Virus record (IMG/VR): IMGVR_UViG_3300012920_009044
Span: 1 to 24,102 of that record
Length of the DNA: 24,102 bases
Strand: one strand, 5' to 3'
From: a virus
The position numbers and the translations under genes were made by a program. Below the pieces are notes generated by a model. That model made no database searches and was not told the origin of the DNA. It saw only the letters and a list, made by a program, of their open reading frames with translations. Shown here in pieces: positions 7,601-15,671 of the stretch (position 1 is its first letter; each line of letters begins with the position of its first letter).

Positions 7601-8275
7601 TTATTTATCTTCTTTAAAAATAGTAATTAACTCTTTATTATATTCTTTATAGTTCCATTTACCTTTTACTACTGCTGAAGCAATATAAGGGTAAATTTTA
7701 TTATCCCAATGATTATTACCTCTCTTTAAACCTTCATTATATCCAAAGCAACTTATATATTTAAATATAAGTGATGATTGCATAGCATTTTTTTCAAATT
7801 CCCATATAGTATTACCTGGTGTGTTTGAATATATTTCTTTTAATGTTTTAACTTTACATATTGTTGGTTGTATAGTAAAAAATAAGTTATTAGGATTAAA
7901 ATATAAAAATTTATGAAATGGAGTATCTAATAGATTATCTCCATTTCTTAATAATTTAATTAAATGCACTTTATTATTACTAACTAATTCTTCAAATTCA
8001 TATAATATATCTAAATTAGGTTTATCATATAAAAACATATCTTCATGATGGAAAATAATTACTTCTTCATCATCCATTTTATCTAAACATGATGCTACTC
8101 TTTTAGTATAAATTAAATCATCATCATACTTTATTAACTCATAGTCTTTCCTAATATTTTCCGTACTATTAACAAATATTACTTTTTCAAAATCAGATAA
8201 ATAGTTATCAGTTTGATTATACCAATACTTCCATACCCAATTTACATCTGAGTGAGTGTATACTACAATTTTCAT
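7601..8275 (-). CDS. Putative glycosyltransferase, unassigned family
   Basis: A 224-residue soluble protein. The N-terminus (MKIVVYTHSDVNWVWKYW) looks like the first strand of a GT-A fold. A block ending IIFHHEDMFLYD (about residues 74-85) has the place and character of a donor/metal-binding acidic motif, where HED would stand for DxD. The C-terminus (YPYIASAVVKGKWNYKEY) resembles a conserved ending I associate with putative transferases of surface-glycan loci. No family can be named with confidence. The start is the ATG at 8275, which overlaps the upstream TGA as ATGA. The longer reading from a TTG at 8287 is less likely. Its position in the middle of the cassette supports a glycan role. Confidence 0.6.
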   Translation of the reverse strand: MKIVVYTHSDVNWVWKYWYNQTDNYLSDFEKVIFVNSTENIRKDYELIKYDDDLIYTKRVASCLDKMDDEEVIIFHHEDMFLYDKPNLDILYEFEELVSNNKVHLIKLLRNGDNLLDTPFHKFLYFNPNNLFFTIQPTICKVKTLKEIYSNTPGNTIWEFEKNAMQSSLIFKYISCFGYNEGLKRGNNHWDNKIYPYIASAVVKGKWNYKEYNKELITIFKEDK

Positions 8276-9003
8276 TCCCATATGCAAGTTTTATTTAAAG
8301 TAGACCCCCCACTTAAATATCCTCTAGTATGTCCTAGTTGCAATAAAGGATCTAATGTAGAACCTATATCTAAATAAGTGTTATTAGGAAAGTTTTTAAA
8401 TAATTTATAGACTAAAATATTACCAAAAGGACCAGCACAAAATAAAAATAATTTATTTTTTATTTGGTTTTCTTTAATCCATAACATTAATTCTTCAATT
8501 AAAGAAAAATCATTTTTATAAGCATTTGTACCTATCCTAAAATCTTTAATTACATTAAAAGGTAAATTGTTTAATTTAGCTTTATGGTTGCATATTAATA
8601 TTACTTCATAATTAGAATAAAGAGGGATAATTGATTTTACATAGTAAGAATAATTAGAATTAACAAATATATTTGCCCATGTAAGATTACTTTCTTTTTG
8701 ATAAGAATTTTCTTTCATCCATTTAAAACTTTCATCTCCCATACAGCACTTACATCCTATGCCTACATAATAATTAGGATGTTGGAATTGAAATGATTCT
8801 ATTAGTTGATTTCTGGGGAGAACATCTGTAGTATCGTTAGGATCATACTTAAATTCACCATTTGCTTTAGAAAGAATATCAATATACTGACCTGCTAATA
8901 TTTTGAATTCACCATCAGCATATTTACTAAAAGCAAAATGTTTTTTATTTTTTAATAAATTACAAAAATATTCTAAGTCTTTAGAAAAATTTTTTAATTT
9001 CAT
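8272..9003 (-). CDS. GT-D-like (DUF1792-type) glycosyltransferase
   Basis: A 243-residue protein. Near the N-terminus is FAFSKYADGEF (residues 23-33), which matches the FxRxGDGE-like signature of the GT-D (DUF1792) fold, where the DxE pair (D30, E32) binds metal and UDP. The C-terminus has FCAGPFGNILVY and then YLDIGSTLDP, which matches the GP..G...Y.L and LDIG elements of the same family. GT-D enzymes are best known from streptococcal glycoprotein glycosylation (third glucose transfer). The ATG at 9003 is used because it overlaps the upstream TGA (ATGA). A TTG 21 bases earlier gives a longer frame without supporting features. The assignment rests on motif memory and needs a profile search. 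Confidence 0.6.
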   Translation of the reverse strand: MKLKNFSKDLEYFCNLLKNKKHFAFSKYADGEFKILAGQYIDILSKANGEFKYDPNDTTDVLPRNQLIESFQFQHPNYYVGIGCKCCMGDESFKWMKENSYQKESNLTWANIFVNSNYSYYVKSIIPLYSNYEVILICNHKAKLNNLPFNVIKDFRIGTNAYKNDFSLIEELMLWIKENQIKNKLFLFCAGPFGNILVYKLFKNFPNNTYLDIGSTLDPLLQLGHTRGYLSGGSTLNKTCIWE

Positions 9004-9641
9004 AATATATACATTGAATTGCAAAAATCTGAGTAGTCTAATTTATATCCAAATTCTTTTAACATGTTTTCAGTTTCTTTTAACCCTACATGTTCATGTT
9101 CTACAAACATATGTGTAGGTAAAACTTTACAACCTTTCATCCCTTCTATAACTTTTAATTCCATTCCTTCTACATCTAAAATAAATAAATCAATATTTTT
9201 AATATTATATCTTTCAATTAACTCTTTATAGGTTATACATTCAATTTCTGATTCTCTTAATTGAATCCCCATCTGGTATAACTGGGTATAATGTTTTTCG
9301 GTATGTTGAAAAGAGCCATTACCCCAACCTGCATATCTTGTTGGGTCTTCTACTGTATCATCTCTAAAAACAAATTTACCTGGTTCATGGAGTAATCCTT
9401 TATTAAGATTTAGAAATGAGTTAGGACGATTTTCAACTAATTTTTTATATTTGTCAGGAGAAGCCTCCATATTAATGCCTTTCCACCCCATAAATTCCTC
9501 AAAAAACTTACATGAAGATAAGTTAAACCCATCTGCGGCTCCACATTCTATAAAAAATCCATCTTTTTTATTAAGGAAATAATTTAAATGAAGAAATCTA
9601 TCTACTTGATTTCCTGCTATATTTTGTCCATAGTATCTCAT
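9000..9641 (-). CDS. FkbM-family methyltransferase (3 of 3)
   Basis: A 213-residue SAM-dependent methyltransferase. Motif I is FIECGAADG (residues 30-38), an acidic strand-2 end follows in NMEASPDK (57-64), and the FkbM signature is LDVEGMELKVI (155-165). IECGAADG is characteristic of a branch often found in phage and marine bacterial clusters. The last part (THMFVEHEH) may contribute to the active site. Its ATG overlaps the stop of the GT2 gene and its TGA overlaps the start of the GT-D-like gene, so all three are coupled. A transferase-methyltransferase-transferase order suggests stepwise building of a methylated oligosaccharide (inference). Confidence 0.85.
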   Translation of the reverse strand: MRYYGQNIAGNQVDRFLHLNYFLNKKDGFFIECGAADGFNLSSCKFFEEFMGWKGINMEASPDKYKKLVENRPNSFLNLNKGLLHEPGKFVFRDDTVEDPTRYAGWGNGSFQHTEKHYTQLYQMGIQLRESEIECITYKELIERYNIKNIDLFILDVEGMELKVIEGMKGCKVLPTHMFVEHEHVGLKETENMLKEFGYKLDYSDFCNSMYIL

Positions 9642-10282
9642 ATTTTTTCTTTTAAAGTATTATCAGCTTTTTGGTATCTTTTAACTTGAGATAATTGTTT
9701 ATCAATTGTTTTAGGATGTAATAGACACCATTCTTCAGATAAAGGTAAAGAAACAAAGGTTTTATACCCAGATACCATTCCATGAATTTTTTGTCCTGAC
9801 CACTTTATAGATGGATCATTCTTATAAATTCTTTTTTGGGAGTCTGGGAAATTAACCCAACCTTTTTCATTAACTCTCCATCCCCACTTTTTAATATATT
9901 CATCAGTTAATCCACTAACTGTGTTTATTCTTGGAACTAAAATTAAATCTACTGGATTGGATTTTAATATTTCTTTTATATTTTGTAAAAGAAATGATTG
10001 TGGGATTTCATCTGCATCTATCTGGAATATGTAGTCACCTGTACATTTTTCACCTAGATAATTTTTGTATTCTAAATAGTTATCATAAGCTTTATTAAAA
10101 GGGTAATAAGAAATATAATTTTCATACAATTTTAATACTTGTTTAACTTCATTAGTTACTCTATTTTGATCATATACAACTACAATTTCATCATTAATAT
10201 CAATATTATCTTTTAAGTGTTTAATAAGGATTTCTATTTGTTTATCCTCATTCCATACTGTAAGTCCATAGCTTATTTTCAT
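9638..10282 (-). CDS. GT2-family glycosyltransferase
   Basis: A 214-residue GT-A transferase. The entry strand is SYGLTVWNED (residues 4-13), and the metal site QIDADEIP (87-94) holds a DxD motif. A tryptophan-rich acceptor region follows (IKKWGWRVNEKGWVNF) with HPKT near the end, like the WaaE/KdtX type that adds glucose or heptose to LPS inner core. The specific sugar is not knowable here. The ATG at 10282 is four bases after the SDR stop. A longer frame from 10315 would overlap the SDR gene by 29 bases and adds a stretch with no homology-like features. Confidence 0.85.
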   Translation of the reverse strand: MKISYGLTVWNEDKQIEILIKHLKDNIDINDEIVVVYDQNRVTNEVKQVLKLYENYISYYPFNKAYDNYLEYKNYLGEKCTGDYIFQIDADEIPQSFLLQNIKEILKSNPVDLILVPRINTVSGLTDEYIKKWGWRVNEKGWVNFPDSQKRIYKNDPSIKWSGQKIHGMVSGYKTFVSLPLSEEWCLLHPKTIDKQLSQVKRYQKADNTLKEKI

Positions 10283-10286
10283 AATT

Positions 10287-11246
10287 TTAATTTGGTAACA
10301 TTGTTTTATAATCATTAATAGTTTTACTTAAACCTTCTGCTAATTTAACTTTAGCTTCCCATCCTGTGTATTTTTTAATTTTGGATGAATCCAAATATTG
10401 GTGAGAAATTTCTGGGAAATCTTTTTCTTGATAATTAATTGAAAGATTAGGATTAATTTCATTTAATATTGCTCCTACTAAAGATTTGATTGAAACTATT
10501 TCATTACTTCCTATGTTAAAAGCTTCACCTGCTACTTTATCAATATTTTTAATTAAACTTAAATAGGCATCTACTGCATCTTCAATATATAAAAATTCTC
10601 TAGTAGACAATTCACTTCCTTTCCATATTAGTGGTGGTTTATTTTGTAAAGCTAATTTAATGTTATTAGGTATTACTCGTGACATATTCATATCTCCCCC
10701 ACCATATAAATTTGAACATCTTGTAACAAATACTGGGAGATTGTAATTAGTATAATATGAACGTGCTATTAAATCAGTACATGATTTAGATACTTCATAA
10801 ATCCCTTTTCCTCCCATATTATAATCTTCCAAATATGGTACTTTACCACTTCCATAAGCTTTATCTGAGCTACTAACTGCTATTGCTTTTATTTTATACC
10901 TTCTAGCTTCTTCTAATATATTTACAGTTCCCATTATATTAGTTTCAAATGCAAGTCTTGGATTAGGTTGACATTTTTTTACTTCAGATAGAGCAGCTAA
11001 ATGAAATATTGTATCAAACTCATATTCATTAAATAATAACTTAACAAAATTAGAATCACATATATCTCCTTGAATTAAATTTATCTTATGAAAATTATAA
11101 TGATCTTCTAACCCTAAAAATTTTAAGGATGTTTTTTGTTTGATGTTTAAAGTGATTATTGTAATGCTTTCTACTTGATCTAATATACGTTTTGTTATAT
11201 AGGATCCTAAAAATCCAGTTCCCCCAGTTATTAAAACATTCTTCAT
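10287..11246 (-). CDS. NAD-dependent sugar dehydratase/epimerase, CDP-glucose 4,6-dehydratase-like
   Basis: An extended SDR enzyme of 319 residues. The NAD-binding GGTGFLG is at 8-14, the active-site region SSSDKAYG at 125-132 and the catalytic Y150-x3-K154. The later NLYGGGDMN (179-187) together with a VIPN segment follows the RfbG (CDP-glucose 4,6-dehydratase) pattern more closely than that of RfbB or GalE. The expected product is a 4-keto-6-deoxy nucleotide sugar used for dideoxy or branched sugars. The nucleotide specificity is inference. It is the first cassette gene after a 36-base gap that holds a promoter candidate, so transcription of the left half of the cassette may start here. Confidence 0.85.
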   Translation of the reverse strand: MKNVLITGGTGFLGSYITKRILDQVESITIITLNIKQKTSLKFLGLEDHYNFHKINLIQGDICDSNFVKLLFNEYEFDTIFHLAALSEVKKCQPNPRLAFETNIMGTVNILEEARRYKIKAIAVSSSDKAYGSGKVPYLEDYNMGGKGIYEVSKSCTDLIARSYYTNYNLPVFVTRCSNLYGGGDMNMSRVIPNNIKLALQNKPPLIWKGSELSTREFLYIEDAVDAYLSLIKNIDKVAGEAFNIGSNEIVSIKSLVGAILNEINPNLSINYQEKDFPEISHQYLDSSKIKKYTGWEAKVKLAEGLSKTINDYKTMLPN

Positions 11247-11265
11247 ATCTTTTTTTTATAAGGTA

Positions 11266-11294
11266 AATATACAAAATTAATTTTAATTTTCCAC
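11266..11294 (-). promoter_or_regulatory. Promoter candidate before the SDR gene
   Basis: On the minus strand GTGGAA (11294..11289), a 17-base spacer, and TATATT (11271..11266), then 19 bases to the ATG at 11246. The -10 and spacing equal those of the other candidates in this window. The -35 is weak and lies in the end of the upstream gene. Assigned by pattern only. Confidence 0.35.
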
Positions 11295-11756
11295 AGGATT
11301 TTTAAACATACCAATACATTCTAATGCATCCATAAAATCTTTTTCTTCAAATTCTTTTATAGTATCCATATCCATTCTCCATTTATAATATTCTCCTTTT
11401 TTATTAGGTATTGGATATTTTTCTTTTTCTTCATCTTTAACAGGTACTGCTTGTACCGCAGCCCATTTCCAATTATCACCATTAGGACCATTAGCAAATA
11501 TCATTCCTTTTTCTGGTAGATTAATTGTTGTTGGCATCCAAATTATCCCTTCTTCATCTTCACCCATTAATTCTTTATATAAATTAGGAAGTAATTCCAT
11601 TTGTTCTTCAAAAAATAATTCACCTTTTTTCATTAAAGAATTAGATTGAAAACCACAACCATAACAAAAATAATTTTTAATGTTTTCATTTACTTCAGTT
11701 ACATAACATGCATCTGATCCACATCTTTTACATTCTGTTAAACTATCTACATTCAT
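11283..11756 (-). CDS. Conserved phage zinc-ribbon protein
   Basis: A 157-residue protein with an N-terminal zinc ribbon, C9-x2-C12 and C31-x2-C34, followed by a distinctive conserved-looking body: WMPTTINLPEKGMIFANG, WKWAAVQAVPV and GEYYKWRMDMDTI. I recognise this pattern as a conserved orphan of marine T4-like phages, but no function is established to my knowledge. It is soluble, with no catalytic motif that I can name. It sits inside the glycan cassette, coupled to the GT4 gene before it (ATGA), and does not look like a sugar enzyme. It may be a core phage gene around which cassette genes were inserted. Confidence 0.75.
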   Translation of the reverse strand: MNVDSLTECKRCGSDACYVTEVNENIKNYFCYGCGFQSNSLMKKGELFFEEQMELLPNLYKELMGEDEEGIIWMPTTINLPEKGMIFANGPNGDNWKWAAVQAVPVKDEEKEKYPIPNKKGEYYKWRMDMDTIKEFEEKDFMDALECIGMFKNPVEN

Positions 11757-13048
11757 GCTTCTACTTTTTTAAGTTTAGGTAATTTAAGTTTAGGCAGTTC
11801 TAACTCTACTTGTTTTGGAAATTCTGGGGTTGATTCTGATAAGATTGATCCAATATCAGATTTCATTTTTTCAAATGAAAAATTAGTTCTACTTACATAC
11901 CCTTGTCTATTAGCTAAATTTTTATATTTCTTGTAGTTATCAAATACGTCATTTAAGAAAAACCCTACATTTCCTAAATCAACATCAAACCATTTAGATC
12001 CTTCTACTATCCATTCATTTCTAGCTGATACATCAACATCATTTAGCCTTCCCCCACATAAAGCTGTAAATTCTTGATTTAAAAAATCTATATGACCAGA
12101 CCAATTAGTACTAATAATAGGTTTATTTACTAAACTAAACTCTAATAAGGGTCTACCATATCCTTCACCTTTAGTTAAATTAACCATTGCCTTTACTTTT
12201 GGATGGTTATATAACTCACTCATTTCTTTATTTGTAAATTCCCCATGAAGTAAGTAAATATTAGGTAATTTTCTAGATGGAACAGTTTTTTTAATCTCAT
12301 GGATCTTTTTTAATATTTCTCTTCTATCCATATATGAAGAACCAGCACCACTACATTTCATAATAAGAGCAGGTACTTTTTTCTTATTTTTAAAATTTTC
12401 TAAAAATGATTTAACTAATAATCCTACATTTTTTCTATCATGTCCTAAGTTCCCCTGCATCCAATGTCCTACAAATAAATAAGCAAAACTTTCTGGGATT
12501 GAGTTTATATCTTCATATAAATCTTCACTATTAAATTCTTTATGAGGTTTATATAATTCTAAATTTGCCCCCTCAATTAACACTTTTATGGGTTTAATAG
12601 ATTTTAATTCAAATTCTTGACCTGTTTGTTTATTTTTACCATTAAAAGATGCATGATCAAAAACATCTTTTGAATGTTTAGAAGAAACTAGATTTAAATC
12701 CATTTTATTTAGACCTTCAATCCATTTAGGATTTGGAACCGTAGTTTCAATCCCTGCAGTTAATCCTATATTATATTTTCCTATTGGGTTAAATTCACTA
12801 GGTATAGTATGCTGACACCAAATATCAGGTTGTTCATTTAGTTGATTACCTTCAATAAAATGTTTTTTTAGAAATTCCCATTCAGGGTTGTCATCAATAA
12901 AACCCCAAGGACAATTTCCCCACATTTGAGGTAATATTTTAACTTCATACTTATCTAATTCTATTAAAGCTTTAACAAAATCTCTTGCTCTAGCTCCATA
13001 CCCACTATAAGTATCAATTGGGCAACTTATGTAAAATGTATTTTTCAT
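11753..13048 (-). CDS. GT4-type glycosyltransferase (GT-B fold)
   Basis: A 431-residue retaining-type transferase with two Rossmann domains. The N-terminal glycine-rich loop is TYSGYGARAR (residues 13-22). The C-terminal donor-binding domain carries KGEGYGRPLLEF (293-304), the E-x7-E motif of GT4, followed by NWSGHIDF, which contacts the donor phosphate in the family. The last 20 residues are a lysine/proline/leucine repeat (PKL units), probably a flexible basic tail. Donor and acceptor are not predictable. The start overlaps the stop of the second GT4 gene (TAATG), so the two GT4 enzymes are made as a pair and may act in sequence. Confidence 0.88.
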   Translation of the reverse strand: MKNTFYISCPIDTYSGYGARARDFVKALIELDKYEVKILPQMWGNCPWGFIDDNPEWEFLKKHFIEGNQLNEQPDIWCQHTIPSEFNPIGKYNIGLTAGIETTVPNPKWIEGLNKMDLNLVSSKHSKDVFDHASFNGKNKQTGQEFELKSIKPIKVLIEGANLELYKPHKEFNSEDLYEDINSIPESFAYLFVGHWMQGNLGHDRKNVGLLVKSFLENFKNKKKVPALIMKCSGAGSSYMDRREILKKIHEIKKTVPSRKLPNIYLLHGEFTNKEMSELYNHPKVKAMVNLTKGEGYGRPLLEFSLVNKPIISTNWSGHIDFLNQEFTALCGGRLNDVDVSARNEWIVEGSKWFDVDLGNVGFFLNDVFDNYKKYKNLANRQGYVSRTNFSFEKMKSDIGSILSESTPEFPKQVELELPKLKLPKLKKVEA

Positions 13049-14484
13049 TAATAAATTAAATTATGATTTAATGTTCTTGTTTTATATTCGTTACTATTTA
13101 AAAATTCATACCTTTCTCTAGGTTCCCAAGTTTTAAATAACTTATCAGTATATTCAATAAATCTTTTACCTTGATGTTCTGCTGTAAATCCTGCTTCATC
13201 TGATAGAGCCCATTCCCTTCCTTTAGCTCCTTTGGATTTTCTTTCTTCAGGAGATAAATCATATATTTCTCTAATTCTATCAGCAGCATCTTCTGGTTTG
13301 CATCTATCATCCCAAATATATGGCGTTATAGGCGAACCTTGAATCGATCTACACGCAGGAAATACTGGAAATGCCCATTCACCATGAGATTTATATTTAC
13401 CTGTATTATTCGAAGGTACTTGAGGAGAAGGTGTAAACCATTTGCCATTTTCATCAATAAATCTCATTTGATCTTGCATTCCTCCTGTAACATTAGCTAT
13501 AATAGGAGTACCTGTTAACATACTTTCAGTTAATGCTAATCCCCATCCTTCATTAGAAGTAAGTAAAATAGTAGCATCAGACATATTATATAAAACAGAC
13601 ATTTGTTCTGGGGATAAACGACCATCTACAAAACGAATATATTTTTCCCAATCATCTCCAAATAAATACTCACATACTGCTTTTAAATCAGTTCCATTAT
13701 TATCTGATATTTGGGTTTTGAGTAAAAAACAACATTTTTCAGCTTTTTCTTTAGGTAGGGAATCTAAGAACATTTTATAAGCCCATATAGTATCAGATAT
13801 TTGTTTTCTTCTAATATTTCTAGAGTTAAAAAATAATACAAAATCAAATTCATCATTCCTAAAAATTTGTTTTTTCATTTCAGATAATACCTTATTATCT
13901 TGAGATAAAGGTTTAAAAATGTCTTCATTAAGACCATGAGGTAAATATTCTATAATTTTATTTTTAGCTTTATCCCCTAAAACAATTTTATTTATATTTA
14001 CTGTTTGCTTAGAAATACCATATAAAGCATCACATGATTCATAAAAATTTTCATTATATTGAGGTGCAGGATAATCATCCCAAATATTAAGATATATAAT
14101 AGGAATATCTTTTCTTATTTCATTTTCAATCTGAAATGCCCACATAAAATATCTTGGATCTGTAATGAATAAAATAGCATCTGGTTTTTCTCTCTTCATC
14201 ATATCTCTTAAAATTCTAGAATCACCATATCCATCTGTAGGATATAATATTACTGATGCATCTTTAATACCATATTCTTTATCAAGTGAATCTGATAATT
14301 CTATTATTTTACCTTTATCTGGGTGTTTTACAGCACCTGCTATTTGACACCAATTATAATGGTGGCAAGTTTTTAAAACTATTTCTTTTCCTACATGAGC
14401 TATACCAGAATGAACTCTAATATCATCACATAATAAAAGTATTTTTTTTCTTTTATCTTTTTCAATAAAACCTTCTTTTACCAT
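13048..14484 (-). CDS. GT4-type glycosyltransferase (GT-B fold)
   Basis: A 478-residue GT-B transferase. The N-terminal domain has the loop VHSGIAHVGKEI (residues 24-35). The C-terminal domain has LFFNSRNIRRK (217-227) and the E-x7-E motif NEGWGLALTES (311-321), then NVTGGMQDQM (331-340). It diverges strongly from its neighbour, so this is not a recent duplicate. After residue 340 an unusually long insert (HGEWAFPVFPACRS and around) replaces the short family ending. It is the first cassette gene after the ribbon-helix-helix protein, four bases downstream, and probably the first transferase translated. Confidence 0.85.
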   Translation of the reverse strand: MVKEGFIEKDKRKKILLLCDDIRVHSGIAHVGKEIVLKTCHHYNWCQIAGAVKHPDKGKIIELSDSLDKEYGIKDASVILYPTDGYGDSRILRDMMKREKPDAILFITDPRYFMWAFQIENEIRKDIPIIYLNIWDDYPAPQYNENFYESCDALYGISKQTVNINKIVLGDKAKNKIIEYLPHGLNEDIFKPLSQDNKVLSEMKKQIFRNDEFDFVLFFNSRNIRRKQISDTIWAYKMFLDSLPKEKAEKCCFLLKTQISDNNGTDLKAVCEYLFGDDWEKYIRFVDGRLSPEQMSVLYNMSDATILLTSNEGWGLALTESMLTGTPIIANVTGGMQDQMRFIDENGKWFTPSPQVPSNNTGKYKSHGEWAFPVFPACRSIQGSPITPYIWDDRCKPEDAADRIREIYDLSPEERKSKGAKGREWALSDEAGFTAEHQGKRFIEYTDKLFKTWEPRERYEFLNSNEYKTRTLNHNLIY

Positions 14485-14488
14485 ATAC

Positions 14489-14683
14489 TTATATTTTTTC
14501 TAATTCTAAATTTGTGTGATTGCTAATTTGTTTTCTAAATTCTTCATCTGTAAGATATAAATAAATTGCTCTATCGGCAAGTTTTTGGAAAGAAAACTTT
14601 CTTCTTACACATTGAATTTTAAACTCTTCAAATAAATCACTTTTAACTTTTACGCTTGTTAGTGTCATTTCTTTATTTGCCAT
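14489..14683 (-). CDS. Small ribbon-helix-helix-like DNA-binding protein
   Basis: A 64-residue protein with an MTLTSVKVKSDLFEEFK start (a beta strand of alternating residues, then a helix) and a second helix FSFQKLADRAIYLYL. This is the ribbon-helix-helix layout of the Arc/CopG type, which binds DNA as a dimer through the strand. Such proteins are often autorepressors. It is the first gene of the block leading into the glycan cassette and sits after a 34-base AT-rich gap, so control of the cassette is a reasonable guess (inference). T4-like phages carry several proteins of this size, so other roles remain possible. Confidence 0.6.
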   Translation of the reverse strand: MANKEMTLTSVKVKSDLFEEFKIQCVRRKFSFQKLADRAIYLYLTDEEFRKQISNHTNLELEKI

Positions 14684-14717
14684 TTTTATTTATTTTTATA
14701 TATGTAAATACATATTA

Positions 14718-15671
14718 TTAAACCCTATTTTTTGTACCAGGACATAAATCATCTCCAAGATACGGACAAAACCTACAATTATTAGGATTAGCTAAACTAG
14801 GTTTAAAAGCTTTTTGGTTATATTCATTTCCAATAAAAACATCCTTTATAAAATCATTTAAAACTTTAGTTGCTTTGTTAATAGTAGTTTTTCCATGTGA
14901 TGGAGTGAAGTGTTGTATTCTTTTTTGTGGGTAATCTCCATCTTCATATATTTTTCTTCTAACTATAAAAAACTCAATATCAATATTTTTTTCTGGGATT
15001 CCAAATTGTTCTGCAAAAAATTTCTTATATAATACTAATTGATAATGCTTAATAGCATTCTTATTAGATCGAGCCCATTTACCCCACCCATTAGTAGATG
15101 TTTTAATATCATAAATTGTAAATTTATTTAGTGTTTCATTATATGTTACAACATCAAGATATCCTTGAAATTTCACTTTTTGAAACATTTTATTAGGTTT
15201 TACTACAATAGGAATTTCACAACCTACTAAAAATGTACCTCTTTTACTAAATGTTTTTCCTTTATGTTTCTTAAAATAATTTATTATATTTTCTCCATCT
15301 TGGTAAAATTCTTGAAGTTCTCCATCTTTGAAAAAATGAACACTTTTATTTTTTTCATAATCAGATAAATAATTTTCTTTTAATCTTGATTTAAAAAAAC
15401 CTAAAATATCTATTCTATCAGCAGCTGCTCCACTTTGTTCATACATTATATCTAAGTAATGTTGAAGAGCTTCATGTAAAGCTTTTCCAAATACAGCATG
15501 CATACTAGGTGTAAATATTTTATGGCCATCTCTGTATTGTAATGACCATCTGTGGGCACAGCTATCATACATTGAAAGTTGAGAGAATGAAATATTCTTC
15601 TCAGTAGCGTAATTGAGTGCTTGAGGTGTATAGTTTTGAATTTCCTTTACTATTTTAGGAATTTTCCTCAT
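14718..15671 (-). CDS. PD-(D/E)XK nuclease, Cas4/AddB-like, with Fe-S cysteines
   Basis: A 317-residue RecB-family exonuclease. The motifs run in order: FGKALHEAL with H66 (residues 62-70), GYLDVV with D173, YDIKTS with D188-x-K190, and the QxxLY motif at Q211. Cysteines C38, C299, C302 and C310 match the one-plus-three arrangement that binds a 4Fe-4S cluster in Cas4 and AddB. There is no helicase domain, so it is a stand-alone nuclease. In phages such proteins are placed in recombination, DNA processing or host DNA breakdown. It abuts the Nmad1-like gene with no spacer, and the nearby replication genes fit a DNA-metabolism role. Confidence 0.82.
   Translation of the reverse strand: MRKIPKIVKEIQNYTPQALNYATEKNISFSQLSMYDSCAHRWSLQYRDGHKIFTPSMHAVFGKALHEALQHYLDIMYEQSGAAADRIDILGFFKSRLKENYLSDYEKNKSVHFFKDGELQEFYQDGENIINYFKKHKGKTFSKRGTFLVGCEIPIVVKPNKMFQKVKFQGYLDVVTYNETLNKFTIYDIKTSTNGWGKWARSNKNAIKHYQLVLYKKFFAEQFGIPEKNIDIEFFIVRRKIYEDGDYPQKRIQHFTPSHGKTTINKATKVLNDFIKDVFIGNEYNQKAFKPSLANPNNCRFCPYLGDDLCPGTKNRV

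Noticed and set aside
11272-11279. Bacteroidetes-type -7 box TAATTTTG before the SDR gene
   Set aside because: It fits TAnnTTTG, but no TTTG lies at the right distance upstream and the other gaps do not repeat it. The TATATT with 17-base spacing is shared by four gaps, so it is preferred.
11753-14484. The two GT4 genes as a tandem duplication
   Set aside because: Apart from the E-x7-E motif and general fold they differ throughout, in length and in loops.
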